Origin: Salegentibacter salegens
GTDB lineage: Bacteria; Bacteroidota; Bacteroidia; Flavobacteriales; Flavobacteriaceae
DNA: 64,000 nt
Direction of reading: 5' to 3'
Assembly (NCBI RefSeq): GCF_900142975.1
Contig: NZ_LT670848.1
Location: forward strand, 1,426,001 to 1,490,000
Each line of letters starts with the position of its first letter. Position 1 is the first letter of the stretch. Made by a program: the position numbers and the translations under genes. A model generated the notes under the pieces. The model worked only from the letters and a program-made list of their open reading frames with translations, did no database searches and had not been told where the DNA came from. Of the stretch, positions 1 through 8,930 are shown piece by piece.

Positions 1-1309
1 TAGGAAACCCTTCAATTAAAGCACTATAACGCAACACCAACTTCTCCAGTTTATCCAGCTCATTTATACTAAAAAATCCTGCCGAAAGTTTATCGATATT
101 TTCTTTGGGCAAACCAAAAACCTTCCCTAATTCCCGGGCAACCGCACGGCGTTTAAAGGTTACGTAAGTTCCCATTAAAGCGGTAAACTCGTATTTTTTG
201 AAAATAAAATCGGTTACCTCGTTGCGGTCTTTCCAGGAGAAATCGATATCAAAATCGGGGGGAGAACTTCGACTTTCATTGATAAAACGTTCAAAATAAA
301 GGTCCAGCTCAATGGGATCTACATTGGTGATTCCAATAATGTAAGCAATAATAGAATTGGCGCCACTCCCCCGCCCTATAAACGGAAAATTCTTAGTGCG
401 CGCATAACTCACAATATCATAATTGATCAAAAAGTAAGAAACAAATCCAAGTTTGATAATGGCATTCAACTCTTTTTCTACCCGTTCCAAAACCTTTTCA
501 CTTATCTTGGGATAACGTTTTGCTAGATTTTCATCGCATAATTTCTTTAATCGTTCCTCATCAGCTTCGGGAGTTTTTCCTGATACCAGTAAATTTCGGT
601 TTTGGGTTTTCCCGAATTTGAAATCTACCCGGCAGGATTTTACCAACTGTCGGGTATTTTCTAAAATATGCGGATAATCTTCAAATTCCGAAGCGATAAT
701 TTCTGAAGACAACATTTGATGAGAAAAAGAACCCTGCTCGCTTTCGGGAAGCTGACTAAGTAAAACATTATTATCTATGGCCCGCAACAACCGGTGTGCG
801 TTATAATCGCGCTTATTTCTGAAACTCACGCTTTGTTGCAAGACCAGTTTCTCCTTAAATTCCAGGTATTTTGAAAATTTAAGTTTCCGCAGGCTTTCTA
901 CAGAAATTCCAATGAATTCATCGTTTCTGAAATTCGTCTTTTTGTGTGCTACTACTTTTTCGAAAGGATAAATAATAAAACAATCAGGTAATTCTGGAGC
1001 TTCAGGTTTAAAATCTTTTTTTGAATGAAGCTGCTGTGATAAATGCTCGTTCAACTGCCTGAAACCTTCATTATTTTTCGCAAGTCCTACATATTGTTGC
1101 TCGGCTCCATTTCTAAAATCAATTCCCACTTTTGGTTTTAACCCATATTCCGAAGCTATCTTTATAAAATTTAAGCAAGCCGAAGTATTATTAATATCGG
1201 TAAGCGCTAAAGCTTCAACTTTAAATTCCCGGGCGAGTTCACAGAGTTTTTCTACCGAAAAAGTCCCGTAGCGCAGCGAATACCAGGTATGGCAGTTTAA
1301 ATAGATCAT
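1..1309 (-). CDS. dnaE: DNA polymerase III alpha-type subunit (error-prone DnaE2-like), 3' end outside window
   Basis: My translation of the reverse strand gives an open frame of 436 codons that runs off the left edge. The N-terminus (LNCHTWYSLRYGT...) is a PHP domain whose first metal motif is altered from the usual HxH form. Further on lie GRGSGANS, an INESRSSPPDFDIDF stretch with the palm catalytic aspartates, and VTFKRRAVARELGKVFG, all typical of bacterial C-family polymerases. The ATG at 1309-1307 overlaps the stop of the upstream Y-family polymerase gene (TAATG), so the two are translationally coupled. This pairing is the usual layout of inducible translesion synthesis (ImuB/DnaE2-type mutasomes), and the replicative DnaE is probably elsewhere. 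I infer a role in damage-tolerant synthesis. The assignment as DnaE2 rather than DnaE1 rests on context because the C-terminus is not visible. Confidence 0.88.
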   Translation of the reverse strand, partial: MIYLNCHTWYSLRYGTFSVEKLCELAREFKVEALALTDINNTSACLNFIKIASEYGLKPKVGIDFRNGAEQQYVGLAKNNEGFRQLNEHLSQQLHSKKDFKPEAPELPDCFIIYPFEKVVAHKKTNFRNDEFIGISVESLRKLKFSKYLEFKEKLVLQQSVSFRNKRDYNAHRLLRAIDNNVLLSQLPESEQGSFSHQMLSSEIIASEFEDYPHILENTRQLVKSCRVDFKFGKTQNRNLLVSGKTPEADEERLKKLCDENLAKRYPKISEKVLERVEKELNAIIKLGFVSYFLINYDIVSYARTKNFPFIGRGSGANSIIAYIIGITNVDPIELDLYFERFINESRSSPPDFDIDFSWKDRNEVTDFIFKKYEFTALMGTYVTFKRRAVARELGKVFGLPKENIDKLSAGFFSINELDKLEKLVLRYSALIEGFP

Positions 1310-2526
1310 TATTGTTTTCTATGCGCCAACACAATTGGCGGTTCACCGTTAAACGGATTTCCCATGCGGCCAATGGTTTTTGTTCCCATTGTCACCGCGC
1401 GCATCACGCTATGTTCTCCAAAACGCTCTTTAATTTTATCTATAGAATTATATAAATTCAGCATTTCTTCAGAATCATCAAACAGGTTAATCTGGTAATT
1501 TCCACCTACAAGTCCGCTGAATTTCACACCGATTAACCTAATCAACAACCGACGCGAATAGAGTTGCTTAAAGAGCATTTCAACTTTAGGAATAAGAATA
1601 TGATCGGCACTGGTATATGAGATTTTCACCTGTTTAGAATGTGTTTGATAATCTGAATACCTGATCTTCACACTTACCACACTGGTGAGCTTATTACCCC
1701 GCCGTAGCTGATAAGCCAGGCTCTCTGCCATTGCTACCAAAGTGGCGTGCAGGCGTACCATATCTATAGTATCTCGCCCAAAAGTGCGCTCGGTAGAAAT
1801 AGATTTTCTTTCGTGATACGGGATAATTGGCGTATCATCAAGACCGTTAGCACGTTTCCAAATAGTTCTTCCGGCTTTTCCTAAAACGCTTTCCAACATT
1901 TCCACCGGCATTTCCTGGATGGTCTTTATCTCTCTAACGCCTAAATTCAGAAGTTTTTGAAAAGTCTTATTCCCAACCATCGGGATCTTATTCACACTTA
2001 AAGGAGCGAGAAAAATCTTCTCATTTCCATGTGGAATTACAATTTCTGCATTAGGTTTAGCTTCTCCCGTAGCGATCTTGGAAACCACTTTATTTTGTGA
2101 TAATCCGAAAGAAATTGGCAAGCCGCTTTCCTTTATAATTGTCTGTCTCAACTCACTGGCAAATTGATTGATGCCGAAAAATTTATCCATCCCACTCAAA
2201 TCGGCATAAAACTCATCAACACTGGCTTTTTCAAAACTGGGCACCTGGCTTTTGATGATTTCAGTCACCACGTGTGAATGCTTGGTGTAAGTACTGGCAT
2301 TTCCTTTAATTACCGTAGCTTGCGGACAAAGCTGCCGGGCTACTTTCATTGCCATCCCGGAGTGTACTCCAAATTTTCTCGTTTCATAACTACAGGCCGC
2401 CACTACCCCACGATCTCCCATTCCACCTACGATAAGTGGTTTACCATTCAATTCAGAATTTTGCTTACGTTCTACCGAAACAAAAAATGCATCGAGATCC
2501 AGATGTAAAATAGACTTATTCTTCAT
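1309..2526 (-). CDS. dinB: Y-family DNA polymerase (DinB / Pol IV-like)
   Basis: 405 residues. The N-terminal motif DLDAFFVSVE (residues 10-19) and SVDEFYADLSG (about 102-112) carry the catalytic acidic residues D10 and D104-E105, so the enzyme should be active, unlike ImuB proteins that lack them. The little-finger region follows (RTIWKRANGLD, STERTFGRDT). It copies damaged DNA at low fidelity. It is the first gene of a two-gene unit with the dnaE-type gene, overlapping by one base. A TAnnTTTG-type -7 element lies about 35 bp upstream. I saw no clear LexA-type operator in the 210 bp leader. DinB-type is preferred over UmuC because the protein is short and there is no UmuD-like neighbour. Confidence 0.93.
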   Translation of the reverse strand: MKNKSILHLDLDAFFVSVERKQNSELNGKPLIVGGMGDRGVVAACSYETRKFGVHSGMAMKVARQLCPQATVIKGNASTYTKHSHVVTEIIKSQVPSFEKASVDEFYADLSGMDKFFGINQFASELRQTIIKESGLPISFGLSQNKVVSKIATGEAKPNAEIVIPHGNEKIFLAPLSVNKIPMVGNKTFQKLLNLGVREIKTIQEMPVEMLESVLGKAGRTIWKRANGLDDTPIIPYHERKSISTERTFGRDTIDMVRLHATLVAMAESLAYQLRRGNKLTSVVSVKIRYSDYQTHSKQVKISYTSADHILIPKVEMLFKQLYSRRLLIRLIGVKFSGLVGGNYQINLFDDSEEMLNLYNSIDKIKERFGEHSVMRAVTMGTKTIGRMGNPFNGEPPIVLAHRKQ

Positions 2527-2559
2527 ATTTGGATTATTTCCTTTTTATAGGATATTTTC

Positions 2560-2567
2560 CAAAATTA
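2560..2567 (-). promoter_or_regulatory. Candidate -7 element of the dinB-dnaE unit
   Basis: The reverse strand reads TAATTTTG, an exact match to the Bacteroidota -7 consensus TAnnTTTG, 34 bp before the dinB start. A TTG lies 15 bp further upstream, somewhat closer than the usual 17-23 bp. Inferred from pattern only. Confidence 0.4.
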
Positions 2568-2736
2568 TAAAATATTTGAACTCAAAATTATTCTGCCTCG
2601 TTAAATTTTGAAAAGAATTTTTCGGCTTGATTATTCTGAAAAAGTCAAAATAAAAGCCCTTTTATTATTAAAATCTAACAGCCTAAAGTTTATAGTTTTA
2701 GTAGTTTTGCCGACTTAAAAGTACCAAGCCTGAAGT

Positions 2737-3288
2737 ATGACGAAAATATTCAGAAGATTATCTTTCTTTATTCTAATCATGATGCAGTTTGCATTTTTGT
2801 TCGCTATATTTTTTGATAAGATGAATGCTCCCCTCGTACTTTTATTTTTGGGGATAATTTCGGTATTAATAAGTCTTGCTTATTTTAAAGCGCCACGGCA
2901 AGAAGAAAGGTATTTTATAAAAGATCTTTATCTTATTCTTTTTGCGGTGACCGGTGCCCTAAGCACATTTTTTATAAATATTGAACTTAAATTTGGCCCG
3001 GTACTTGCCGCTGGCTTTATAGGAACCCTGGCTTCTTTTGTGCCGTCAATAAACAGAAAATCAAATCTTTTAAAAGAAGCGCCACCCGCCATTTACTGCG
3101 GTGCTTTTGTGGGAATGACTTCAGCCAGTGTAGCGCCCAATTTAAAATTTATTCTACTGGCCGGTATTATCGCAGGTAGCATTCTTATTCTTTCTAAAAA
3201 TATTTTTAACGGATTTGGTGGTAAACTGGGAACTATCGCTTTTGGTAGTATTGCCATCACTTCAGCCATTTTATATACCCTGTTTTAA
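2737..3288 (+). CDS. Multi-pass membrane protein of unknown function (183 aa)
   Basis: 183 residues forming about six hydrophobic segments, with only short polar loops (KAPRQEERY, NRKSNLLKEAP). No family recognised. The C-terminal half has a VGMTSASVAP motif and a later FNGFGGKLGTIAFG motif. The next gene carries the same pair of motifs in the same order (IGMVSSKILP and FKGYGGALGTTA), so the two are probably distant paralogues working as a heteromeric membrane unit. Stop and next start overlap as TAATG, showing translational coupling. A TAGTTTTG sequence at 2702-2709 matches the -7 consensus 28 bp before the ATG. Function unknown; a transporter-like or scaffold role is only a guess. Confidence 0.75.
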   Translation: MTKIFRRLSFFILIMMQFAFLFAIFFDKMNAPLVLLFLGIISVLISLAYFKAPRQEERYFIKDLYLILFAVTGALSTFFINIELKFGPVLAAGFIGTLASFVPSINRKSNLLKEAPPAIYCGAFVGMTSASVAPNLKFILLAGIIAGSILILSKNIFNGFGGKLGTIAFGSIAITSAILYTLF

Positions 3289-3719
3289 TGGAAATAAGCA
3301 TTCTTTTTCTCACCGGTATTATTTCTGCCATCCTAACTTATGTAGTTAATAACAAGTACAAGCAGGGTGCTGTTCGTGCTTCAGCAAGCCTCTCGCTTTT
3401 GGTGGGTTTATTTTTCTATTCTTTTCCTGATATTTTTAATCCATATTTAACCAAAAACATCCCTATAGTTTTTATTGGCGCTACTTTTATAGGAATGGTT
3501 TCTTCCAAAATACTTCCCAGCTATTTATTGGTAGGTTTTTCAGGATTTATCTTTTCTATTATCTACCTAAATGCGAGTCCGTTTTTTAAAGGTTATGGCG
3601 GCGCTTTGGGTACTACTGCAGCTATTTCTGTATTGGTCTCTTTAAGCCTGGCTGTGGTTTCGAAAAGTGAAAAAATGAAGAAGATTAAAAATTACAGACC
3701 TTCCAGAAAGAATAAATAA
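3288..3719 (+). CDS. Multi-pass membrane protein of unknown function (143 aa), paired with upstream gene
   Basis: 143 residues with about four hydrophobic segments and a short basic tail (KMKKIKNYRPSRKNK), which suggests a cytoplasmic C-terminus. It shares the motif pair GM[TV]SS...P and F[KN]G[FY]GG.LGT with the preceding protein, and its start codon overlaps that gene's stop by one base. It converges on the 580-residue membrane protein gene with only two bases between the stops, so no room exists for a separate terminator. No family assigned. Confidence 0.72.
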   Translation: MEISILFLTGIISAILTYVVNNKYKQGAVRASASLSLLVGLFFYSFPDIFNPYLTKNIPIVFIGATFIGMVSSKILPSYLLVGFSGFIFSIIYLNASPFFKGYGGALGTTAAISVLVSLSLAVVSKSEKMKKIKNYRPSRKNK

Positions 3720-3721
3720 TT

Positions 3722-5464
3722 TCATAACTTAGGCTCCAGCCATAAACCGCCCATCGAAATAAGAAATATTCCAAAAAACCACAACGGATTAATGGCAATT
3801 GGCATTTTCACCGACTCTTCTTCTAAGATTTCCTGCTGAAAAAATCTATTATTTTCCTGTGAGGTTTGGTAAGATTTTAAAGCCTGCCAGTCCTTAGCTT
3901 GATGAACAAAATATTTAAAAACCGAAGTAGAATCTTGTTCCATTTTTAATTCCTGCCATCCTGCTTTCTGCGGATAGGTTTTACCGCTCCATAATTCCTG
4001 ATTATTTAAATCCTGCTTTAACGGAATTAAATGTCCATTTTCATTGCTTACTCTTAGATTTTCTACTGAAGTCCTTATCTGAAACTCAAAAGCTTGATCT
4101 TTAAATGCGAAATCGGTTTTCGCTTTCCAGGATGCCGTGGCCGAAGTTCTCTTACTTATTTGTTCCATCAGCTGAGACCAAACCAGTTGATAAGCTTCCT
4201 GTTTACCTTCCAGTTGTAATTGCCAGGTATTTTCTAACAAAGTGGTACCGATCCTGCCCTGCCCTAATCGTTTATAGCCACTTAAAATTGACGAATTTGA
4301 ACTATGAATTTTTTCCAGACCAAATTCATCTTTTAGCTGAAAAGGTTGTTTAGCAGTAGTAGTTTCTGAAAGATTATCCAACTCAGTTTCTGTAGCTGAA
4401 ACCCGTTCTAATTCAAAAACTGAAAAATCACCTAAGGAATTCAGCGTATTAGCTTCTCCCAATATAAAAAGCCCCAAACCGGTTTCCCGAATTGAATTTT
4501 GCAGCGCACTATTTTCTGCGGAAGAGAGATTACGAATAGCTCCGGAATCTGAAATAAGCAGATCAAAATCTTCTGAAATTCCTGCGTTTAAATTTCCTAA
4601 ACTCGTGTTTTCGGTATTAAAAAATTCGAATTTAAATCGTCCGGTAGTAATCCGGTTTTTCACCACCAGTTCGTGTCCAGATTCGGCTAAAAAGTTTTTT
4701 AGGTATTTGATCTCAAAAGTTGGGAAACTATTCAAAATAAGAATTCGTAAAGCTTCTTCTTTAGTTACTTTTACCGGCAAGGCATTGTTGCTTAAAATTT
4801 CTCCTAAAGAATCCTTTAAAGTGATATTAAAAACATAATTCCCGGCAACTTTTAATTCGGTTTCCAGGTTAAAGTTCTTATTTTCTTTTGAAGTAAAAAC
4901 AATCGAATCCACCGCAGTTCCCCCGGCATCCTCTAAAACCAGGCGATTTCCTAATTTTGTTTTTAAAAATCTCCCCTGAACCTTAATTTTATTTCCAACC
5001 TGATTTTTCGGATTATAATTGAGCTTTACAATTCCTGCAACAGTATCACCCGGCAAATAAGTGACGGGTAGCTCTTTAAATTGATTTAAGTCATAGGCGC
5101 TAATTCCCTGGCCCAATACAAAGATTTGTTTTGAAGTTTTCAATTCAGGCAAAACCTCGTCTTTTCGATAATCAATTACTTTTATTTTTCGATATTCCTT
5201 TTTCAGACTATCTAACTGATTTTGTTTATAACCTTGAGTAAGAATTAAAACATTCCCTTCCCTAACTTCCTGAGGAATTGCCGGTTTTATAGCAATAAGC
5301 GCCAAAGAAGAAACCGCTAAAATTGCCAGGAAAATTTTGAAAAAAAAACGTTTTTTTCCAGCTTGTGACCATTCTTTCCAAAGAAAAATCAACAGTAAAA
5401 TAAGGCAGCAGACAAGTACCGGCCAGAACCATGAAGCATTTAAAAAAGTGAGATTATTGCTCAT
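3722..5464 (-). CDS. Membrane-anchored protein of the MoxR/BatA cluster (580 aa)
   Basis: 580 residues. Two hydrophobic segments at the N-terminus (about 10-30 and 38-60), a long extracytoplasmic region, and a C-terminal transmembrane segment ending in a few residues (PLWFFGIFLISMGGLW). This matches the large membrane proteins that close MoxR-DUF58-BatA clusters in flavobacteria, which often have a glutamine-amidotransferase-like fold in the soluble part (here LLISDSGAIRNL and LGLFILGEA near 305-340). I see no clear nucleophilic Cys, so an enzymatic role is not supported. The start overlaps the end of the 740-residue gene by 11 bases. It is the last gene of the leftward cluster. Confidence 0.75.
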   Translation of the reverse strand: MSNNLTFLNASWFWPVLVCCLILLLIFLWKEWSQAGKKRFFFKIFLAILAVSSLALIAIKPAIPQEVREGNVLILTQGYKQNQLDSLKKEYRKIKVIDYRKDEVLPELKTSKQIFVLGQGISAYDLNQFKELPVTYLPGDTVAGIVKLNYNPKNQVGNKIKVQGRFLKTKLGNRLVLEDAGGTAVDSIVFTSKENKNFNLETELKVAGNYVFNITLKDSLGEILSNNALPVKVTKEEALRILILNSFPTFEIKYLKNFLAESGHELVVKNRITTGRFKFEFFNTENTSLGNLNAGISEDFDLLISDSGAIRNLSSAENSALQNSIRETGLGLFILGEANTLNSLGDFSVFELERVSATETELDNLSETTTAKQPFQLKDEFGLEKIHSSNSSILSGYKRLGQGRIGTTLLENTWQLQLEGKQEAYQLVWSQLMEQISKRTSATASWKAKTDFAFKDQAFEFQIRTSVENLRVSNENGHLIPLKQDLNNQELWSGKTYPQKAGWQELKMEQDSTSVFKYFVHQAKDWQALKSYQTSQENNRFFQQEILEEESVKMPIAINPLWFFGIFLISMGGLWLEPKL

Positions 5465-7676
5465 TCAATTCCAGTTCTTTCAATAATAAATCGTTGATTT
5501 TTCCGCTAAAACCGGTCCTTTTTTGCGGTTTAGCATTAGCTTTTGGCAGTGCCTTCAACAAGCCTTTTTGTGTTTCAATTATAATTTCTTTTGCGATTTG
5601 TTGCTCTTCAGAAAGTTGTTTTAATTGCTGTAAAACCTTTAGATACCTACCGGGTTCAGCTATGGCTTTTTCGGCAAGTTCATTTCCCGCCTTTTCAAAC
5701 AACTCCCGATCGCTTTCTGTAATTTTTGAATTTGAAGTTTTTAATTCTTCTAATCTTAAGACACTTTTCCGCATAAAAAGATATTCATCATTTTCCTTAA
5801 TTTCTTCATTTTTCCGGTAATTGCCCACCTCGTCAAGCTCTCCCGTAAGCCTTTTATCTTCCTTAATTGGCGGTGGATCAAACCCGATACGATGCACATA
5901 AATTCTCGCGCTGTTCTTGATTTCCTGGATAAGCTCCAGGGCCTCATATTGAAAAGGTAGCGATTTTTCGGGCTCGTAAAGTCGTAAATGCAACTCGGCA
6001 TCCCACATGATATTTAAGGCCTGCCGTAACTTCGCTTTTAAATTATCGGTAAATAAAGTTGAAGATTCAGGATCGCTGTGGTTGTGTAAATATTCTGCCA
6101 GGGGATCTTCTTCCTCGCCATCTTCGGCTTCGTGATTATGTTCTTCTTCTACCAAATTATGCTCATTGTCGCCATCGTGATCGTGGGTATAATCTGCTAA
6201 AGGATCTTCGTCGGGATCGTGATTTTCTCCTGAAGTCTCACCCCCGGTTTCCATTCCCCCTTCAGCTTCATCCCCCATAAACTGACCATATTTTAACCGA
6301 AGCGCTTTTTGATCAAAACCAAGATCATTACTGGTTTTATTAAATTCTTCTTTAGAAAGTTTTCCGCGCTCACTAATTAGTTTTTCGGTGTCGATAATCA
6401 ATTGCCGCTGACTTCTGAAATAATCGGGCATCAGGTCTACCCCGAATCCGCCATCTACGCCGGGGCCGTAATCTACCGTGTCTTTTATTACCGCAAAATG
6501 CGTTTCGCTACGGGCAATGTTGGCTTGGGGCTGTTTAAGGTCGCTGGCTTCTACATAAAAATAAAGCTCGTCCCCTGGCTCCATTTCCATTTTATCCAAA
6601 TCTATATTTTTGGTCAAATTCAGGCTTTTATTTCCACTTTCAACAGCATTATCAAAACTCAATTTTTCTTCCCTAAATTTTACCGATTCCCCGGTTCCCC
6701 TACTTACTGTAGCGATAATATAAGCATTTGCAAGTCCAAAATCGTCGGTTATGGAAGCGCTAAAATTGATGCGTTTTTCATCATCATAATTAAAAGAATT
6801 GAATTGCTTTAAACCCTCCAAAATAATCACCGGTGCTTTGTCTTTAGTGACTTCAATCGCATAAAGATCTGAAACATAACTCGCGCCAGCCTTATCGGTA
6901 AACCTAAAATTATAGAAACCTGAATTTTCCAAAACCGAAGTTCCTGTGTATGTTCCATTATTTTCTTTCATCGGCCGGCGCCTGCCCATACTTTCCAGGC
7001 TTACGCTATCTACTGCGCCTTCAAAACCAAGCTTCCAGGTTACCCGGGAACTTTCTACGGCTTTAATGTCCATTTTGGATGACGTGGAATTTGCAAGACC
7101 GGTATACCCGGGATAATTGATTGTTAGTTGCTGCTCTTTTAAAATCGGCGCTTTAGATTTCACTTCAGTAGAATCTGTAGGCCGAAAAACTATAATTTCT
7201 TCCTTCGGAATTTCATTTTCCTTTGAAAAATAATTTTCAGTTAACCCGAAATAAAACGCAAAAAAACCAATAGTAATCATTACTACAGAAGTAATTGCGG
7301 CTTTTCCCAGTTTATGCTCAGGCTGAATTTTTTTGCTCTCGGCTTCGACTTCTTTTGCTACTTTTTGCTGCTGAAGTTTTGCTAAACCAGACAGCTCCTC
7401 GGTTGGTTTTAGTAATAATCCGCTGCTATATTCCAGTTTATTGGATTTGCGATCAATAAAACTGCTGACTTTCTGCAAATCGATTTTCCACGGCCTTTTG
7501 AGAAAAGCAGCCACAATAAAAACAATTCCGAAACTAAAAATACAGATGAGTAAATTGAAAGAAAAGAACCAGATAAAAACCGCAGCAACAGTAGCATAGA
7601 GAAATACCTCCAGCCAAAGTAATAGTTGCCAGCGCTTTTGAAACCTGATTAATATGTCTTTTCCGGTTTTGCTCAT
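5454..7676 (-). CDS. DUF4175-like membrane protein with His/Asp-rich insert (740 aa)
   Basis: 740 residues with hydrophobic segments at about 18-38, 42-60 and 127-147, followed by a long extracytoplasmic part with beta-rich segments (NYPGYTGLAN, TDKAGASYVSDLY, TDDFGLANAY). The arrangement resembles the DUF4175 family found in Bacteroidota MoxR clusters. Residues about 469-538 form a very acidic, histidine-rich stretch in which a motif EDPLA[DE]Y-x-H-x-H occurs twice (near 490 and 523). This could bind divalent metal, but that is inference. The C-terminal third is charged and helical. The start overlaps the BatA-like gene stop as ATGA. The role is probably in an envelope-associated complex assembled by the MoxR ATPase. 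Confidence 0.78.
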   Translation of the reverse strand: MSKTGKDILIRFQKRWQLLLWLEVFLYATVAAVFIWFFSFNLLICIFSFGIVFIVAAFLKRPWKIDLQKVSSFIDRKSNKLEYSSGLLLKPTEELSGLAKLQQQKVAKEVEAESKKIQPEHKLGKAAITSVVMITIGFFAFYFGLTENYFSKENEIPKEEIIVFRPTDSTEVKSKAPILKEQQLTINYPGYTGLANSTSSKMDIKAVESSRVTWKLGFEGAVDSVSLESMGRRRPMKENNGTYTGTSVLENSGFYNFRFTDKAGASYVSDLYAIEVTKDKAPVIILEGLKQFNSFNYDDEKRINFSASITDDFGLANAYIIATVSRGTGESVKFREEKLSFDNAVESGNKSLNLTKNIDLDKMEMEPGDELYFYVEASDLKQPQANIARSETHFAVIKDTVDYGPGVDGGFGVDLMPDYFRSQRQLIIDTEKLISERGKLSKEEFNKTSNDLGFDQKALRLKYGQFMGDEAEGGMETGGETSGENHDPDEDPLADYTHDHDGDNEHNLVEEEHNHEAEDGEEEDPLAEYLHNHSDPESSTLFTDNLKAKLRQALNIMWDAELHLRLYEPEKSLPFQYEALELIQEIKNSARIYVHRIGFDPPPIKEDKRLTGELDEVGNYRKNEEIKENDEYLFMRKSVLRLEELKTSNSKITESDRELFEKAGNELAEKAIAEPGRYLKVLQQLKQLSEEQQIAKEIIIETQKGLLKALPKANAKPQKRTGFSGKINDLLLKELELNEQ

Positions 7677-8929
7677 TGTTTTCTATATCGCGACAAGGCT
7701 CTTTCTGATAAGATTAGTATGCTTAATAATATCCATAAATATTTAGAAATATCTCTGCCATTCCGGTTTTTTGTCGATTCTGAAGCTTCTCCAAAATTTG
7801 GCTTTAAAAGTGCCAAATTCATCACCCGAAAATCATACTTTTCAGCTTCTTTATTAATTTCGGTATAGAGGTTGAACATTTCCAAAAGCTGTTCGGCGAG
7901 ATGTTCTTCAACAATATTTTCTGAATTTAGTTGGCCGGTTAAATGATATTCATTTTCGAAGTTTCCAGGCTCAATAATTGAATTTGCCAAAGAATCCCTT
8001 CGGAACTTCACAACTTTTCCTTCAGTTTTTGGTGAAGGTTCTTCACTCAACCAGATCAATATTTCTCCGGAATTTGAATTAAAATTTTCTTCTTCAAAAT
8101 TTATAATTTCAATAGGCTGTTCCAGGTACTTTCCCAAAGCCAAAAACGAAGCTTTGATATACTTATTTTCCGACCGAAATTCTTCTTCGGAATATATTTG
8201 TACCCGCAAAGTATCCAATTCCACCACCGGAATATTTACGAATTCAGTTTCTATTTCTGAAGTGCTTAAATTTTGCTTTTCCTTCTGAAATTTAAATTCT
8301 TCAGTATCGCTAATCACTGAAATGCGTTCGATTTCTTCTCCTCTTTTAATCGCCCCCACCAAATTGGTTTTTACAGTTCCCGGATTCAGGTTAATCCAAT
8401 GAATATTTTTGCTAATTTCAGGACGTTTTCCTTTAATTCCGCTAACAAAAGCATTGGTAAAAACCACTATACTATCGGTTTTTAAAGTTTCCGCTTCCCT
8501 GGCGAGTTTCCAGTAATTCGGGGTTTCAGAAAAAGTATCCTTTACAATTTCAGGTTCATATTCCGGAAAATCGGTTTCTAAAAACCGAACCTCAACGGTA
8601 TTGTTTAAACTATCTGTTAGCGTTTTTACTTCCGAAGAAGAAAGCAAAGATTTTTCAACCAAATAGGTGATCGGTGAATTTTCGGTTTTATAATGTAAAC
8701 GTGGTTCGGCCAGGATAAACACCAAAATCGTGATGAGCAACATTCTTAGCAACAACAACCAGAATTCGTTCAGTTTAATGCTACTGCTTTTTTGGGAATC
8801 AGATTCCTGTAGGAATTTTATACTCCCAACTTTAATGGTTTTTCCTTCTTTTTTACTCCATAAATGAATCGCTACCGGAACGACGAGTCCCAGTAAAGCC
8901 CATAAAAATGAAGGATTTAGAAAAAACAT
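7673..8929 (-). CDS. BatA-domain membrane protein (418 aa)
   Basis: 418 residues. The N-terminus (FFLNPSFLWALLGLVVPVAI, then IHLW) is the aerotolerance BatA N-terminal domain signature, with a second hydrophobic segment at about 58-78 (LLLLRMLLITILVFILAEPRL). A soluble region follows, and a last transmembrane segment (YLWILLSILILSERALS) lies at the C-terminus. The von Willebrand MIDAS motif of true BatA proteins is not visible, so this is a BatA-like scaffold. It sits one base after the DUF58 gene and overlaps the next gene by four bases, so the cluster is tightly coupled. Such proteins are thought to be partners of MoxR AAA+ ATPases at the membrane. Confidence 0.82.
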   Translation of the reverse strand: MFFLNPSFLWALLGLVVPVAIHLWSKKEGKTIKVGSIKFLQESDSQKSSSIKLNEFWLLLLRMLLITILVFILAEPRLHYKTENSPITYLVEKSLLSSSEVKTLTDSLNNTVEVRFLETDFPEYEPEIVKDTFSETPNYWKLAREAETLKTDSIVVFTNAFVSGIKGKRPEISKNIHWINLNPGTVKTNLVGAIKRGEEIERISVISDTEEFKFQKEKQNLSTSEIETEFVNIPVVELDTLRVQIYSEEEFRSENKYIKASFLALGKYLEQPIEIINFEEENFNSNSGEILIWLSEEPSPKTEGKVVKFRRDSLANSIIEPGNFENEYHLTGQLNSENIVEEHLAEQLLEMFNLYTEINKEAEKYDFRVMNLALLKPNFGEASESTKNRNGRDISKYLWILLSILILSERALSRYRKQ

Positions 8930-8930
8930 A

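Noticed and set aside
2278..2508. 76-codon ORF on the plus strand inside dinB
   Set aside because: Lies antisense to a well-supported Y-family polymerase gene; composition fits the shadow of that gene.
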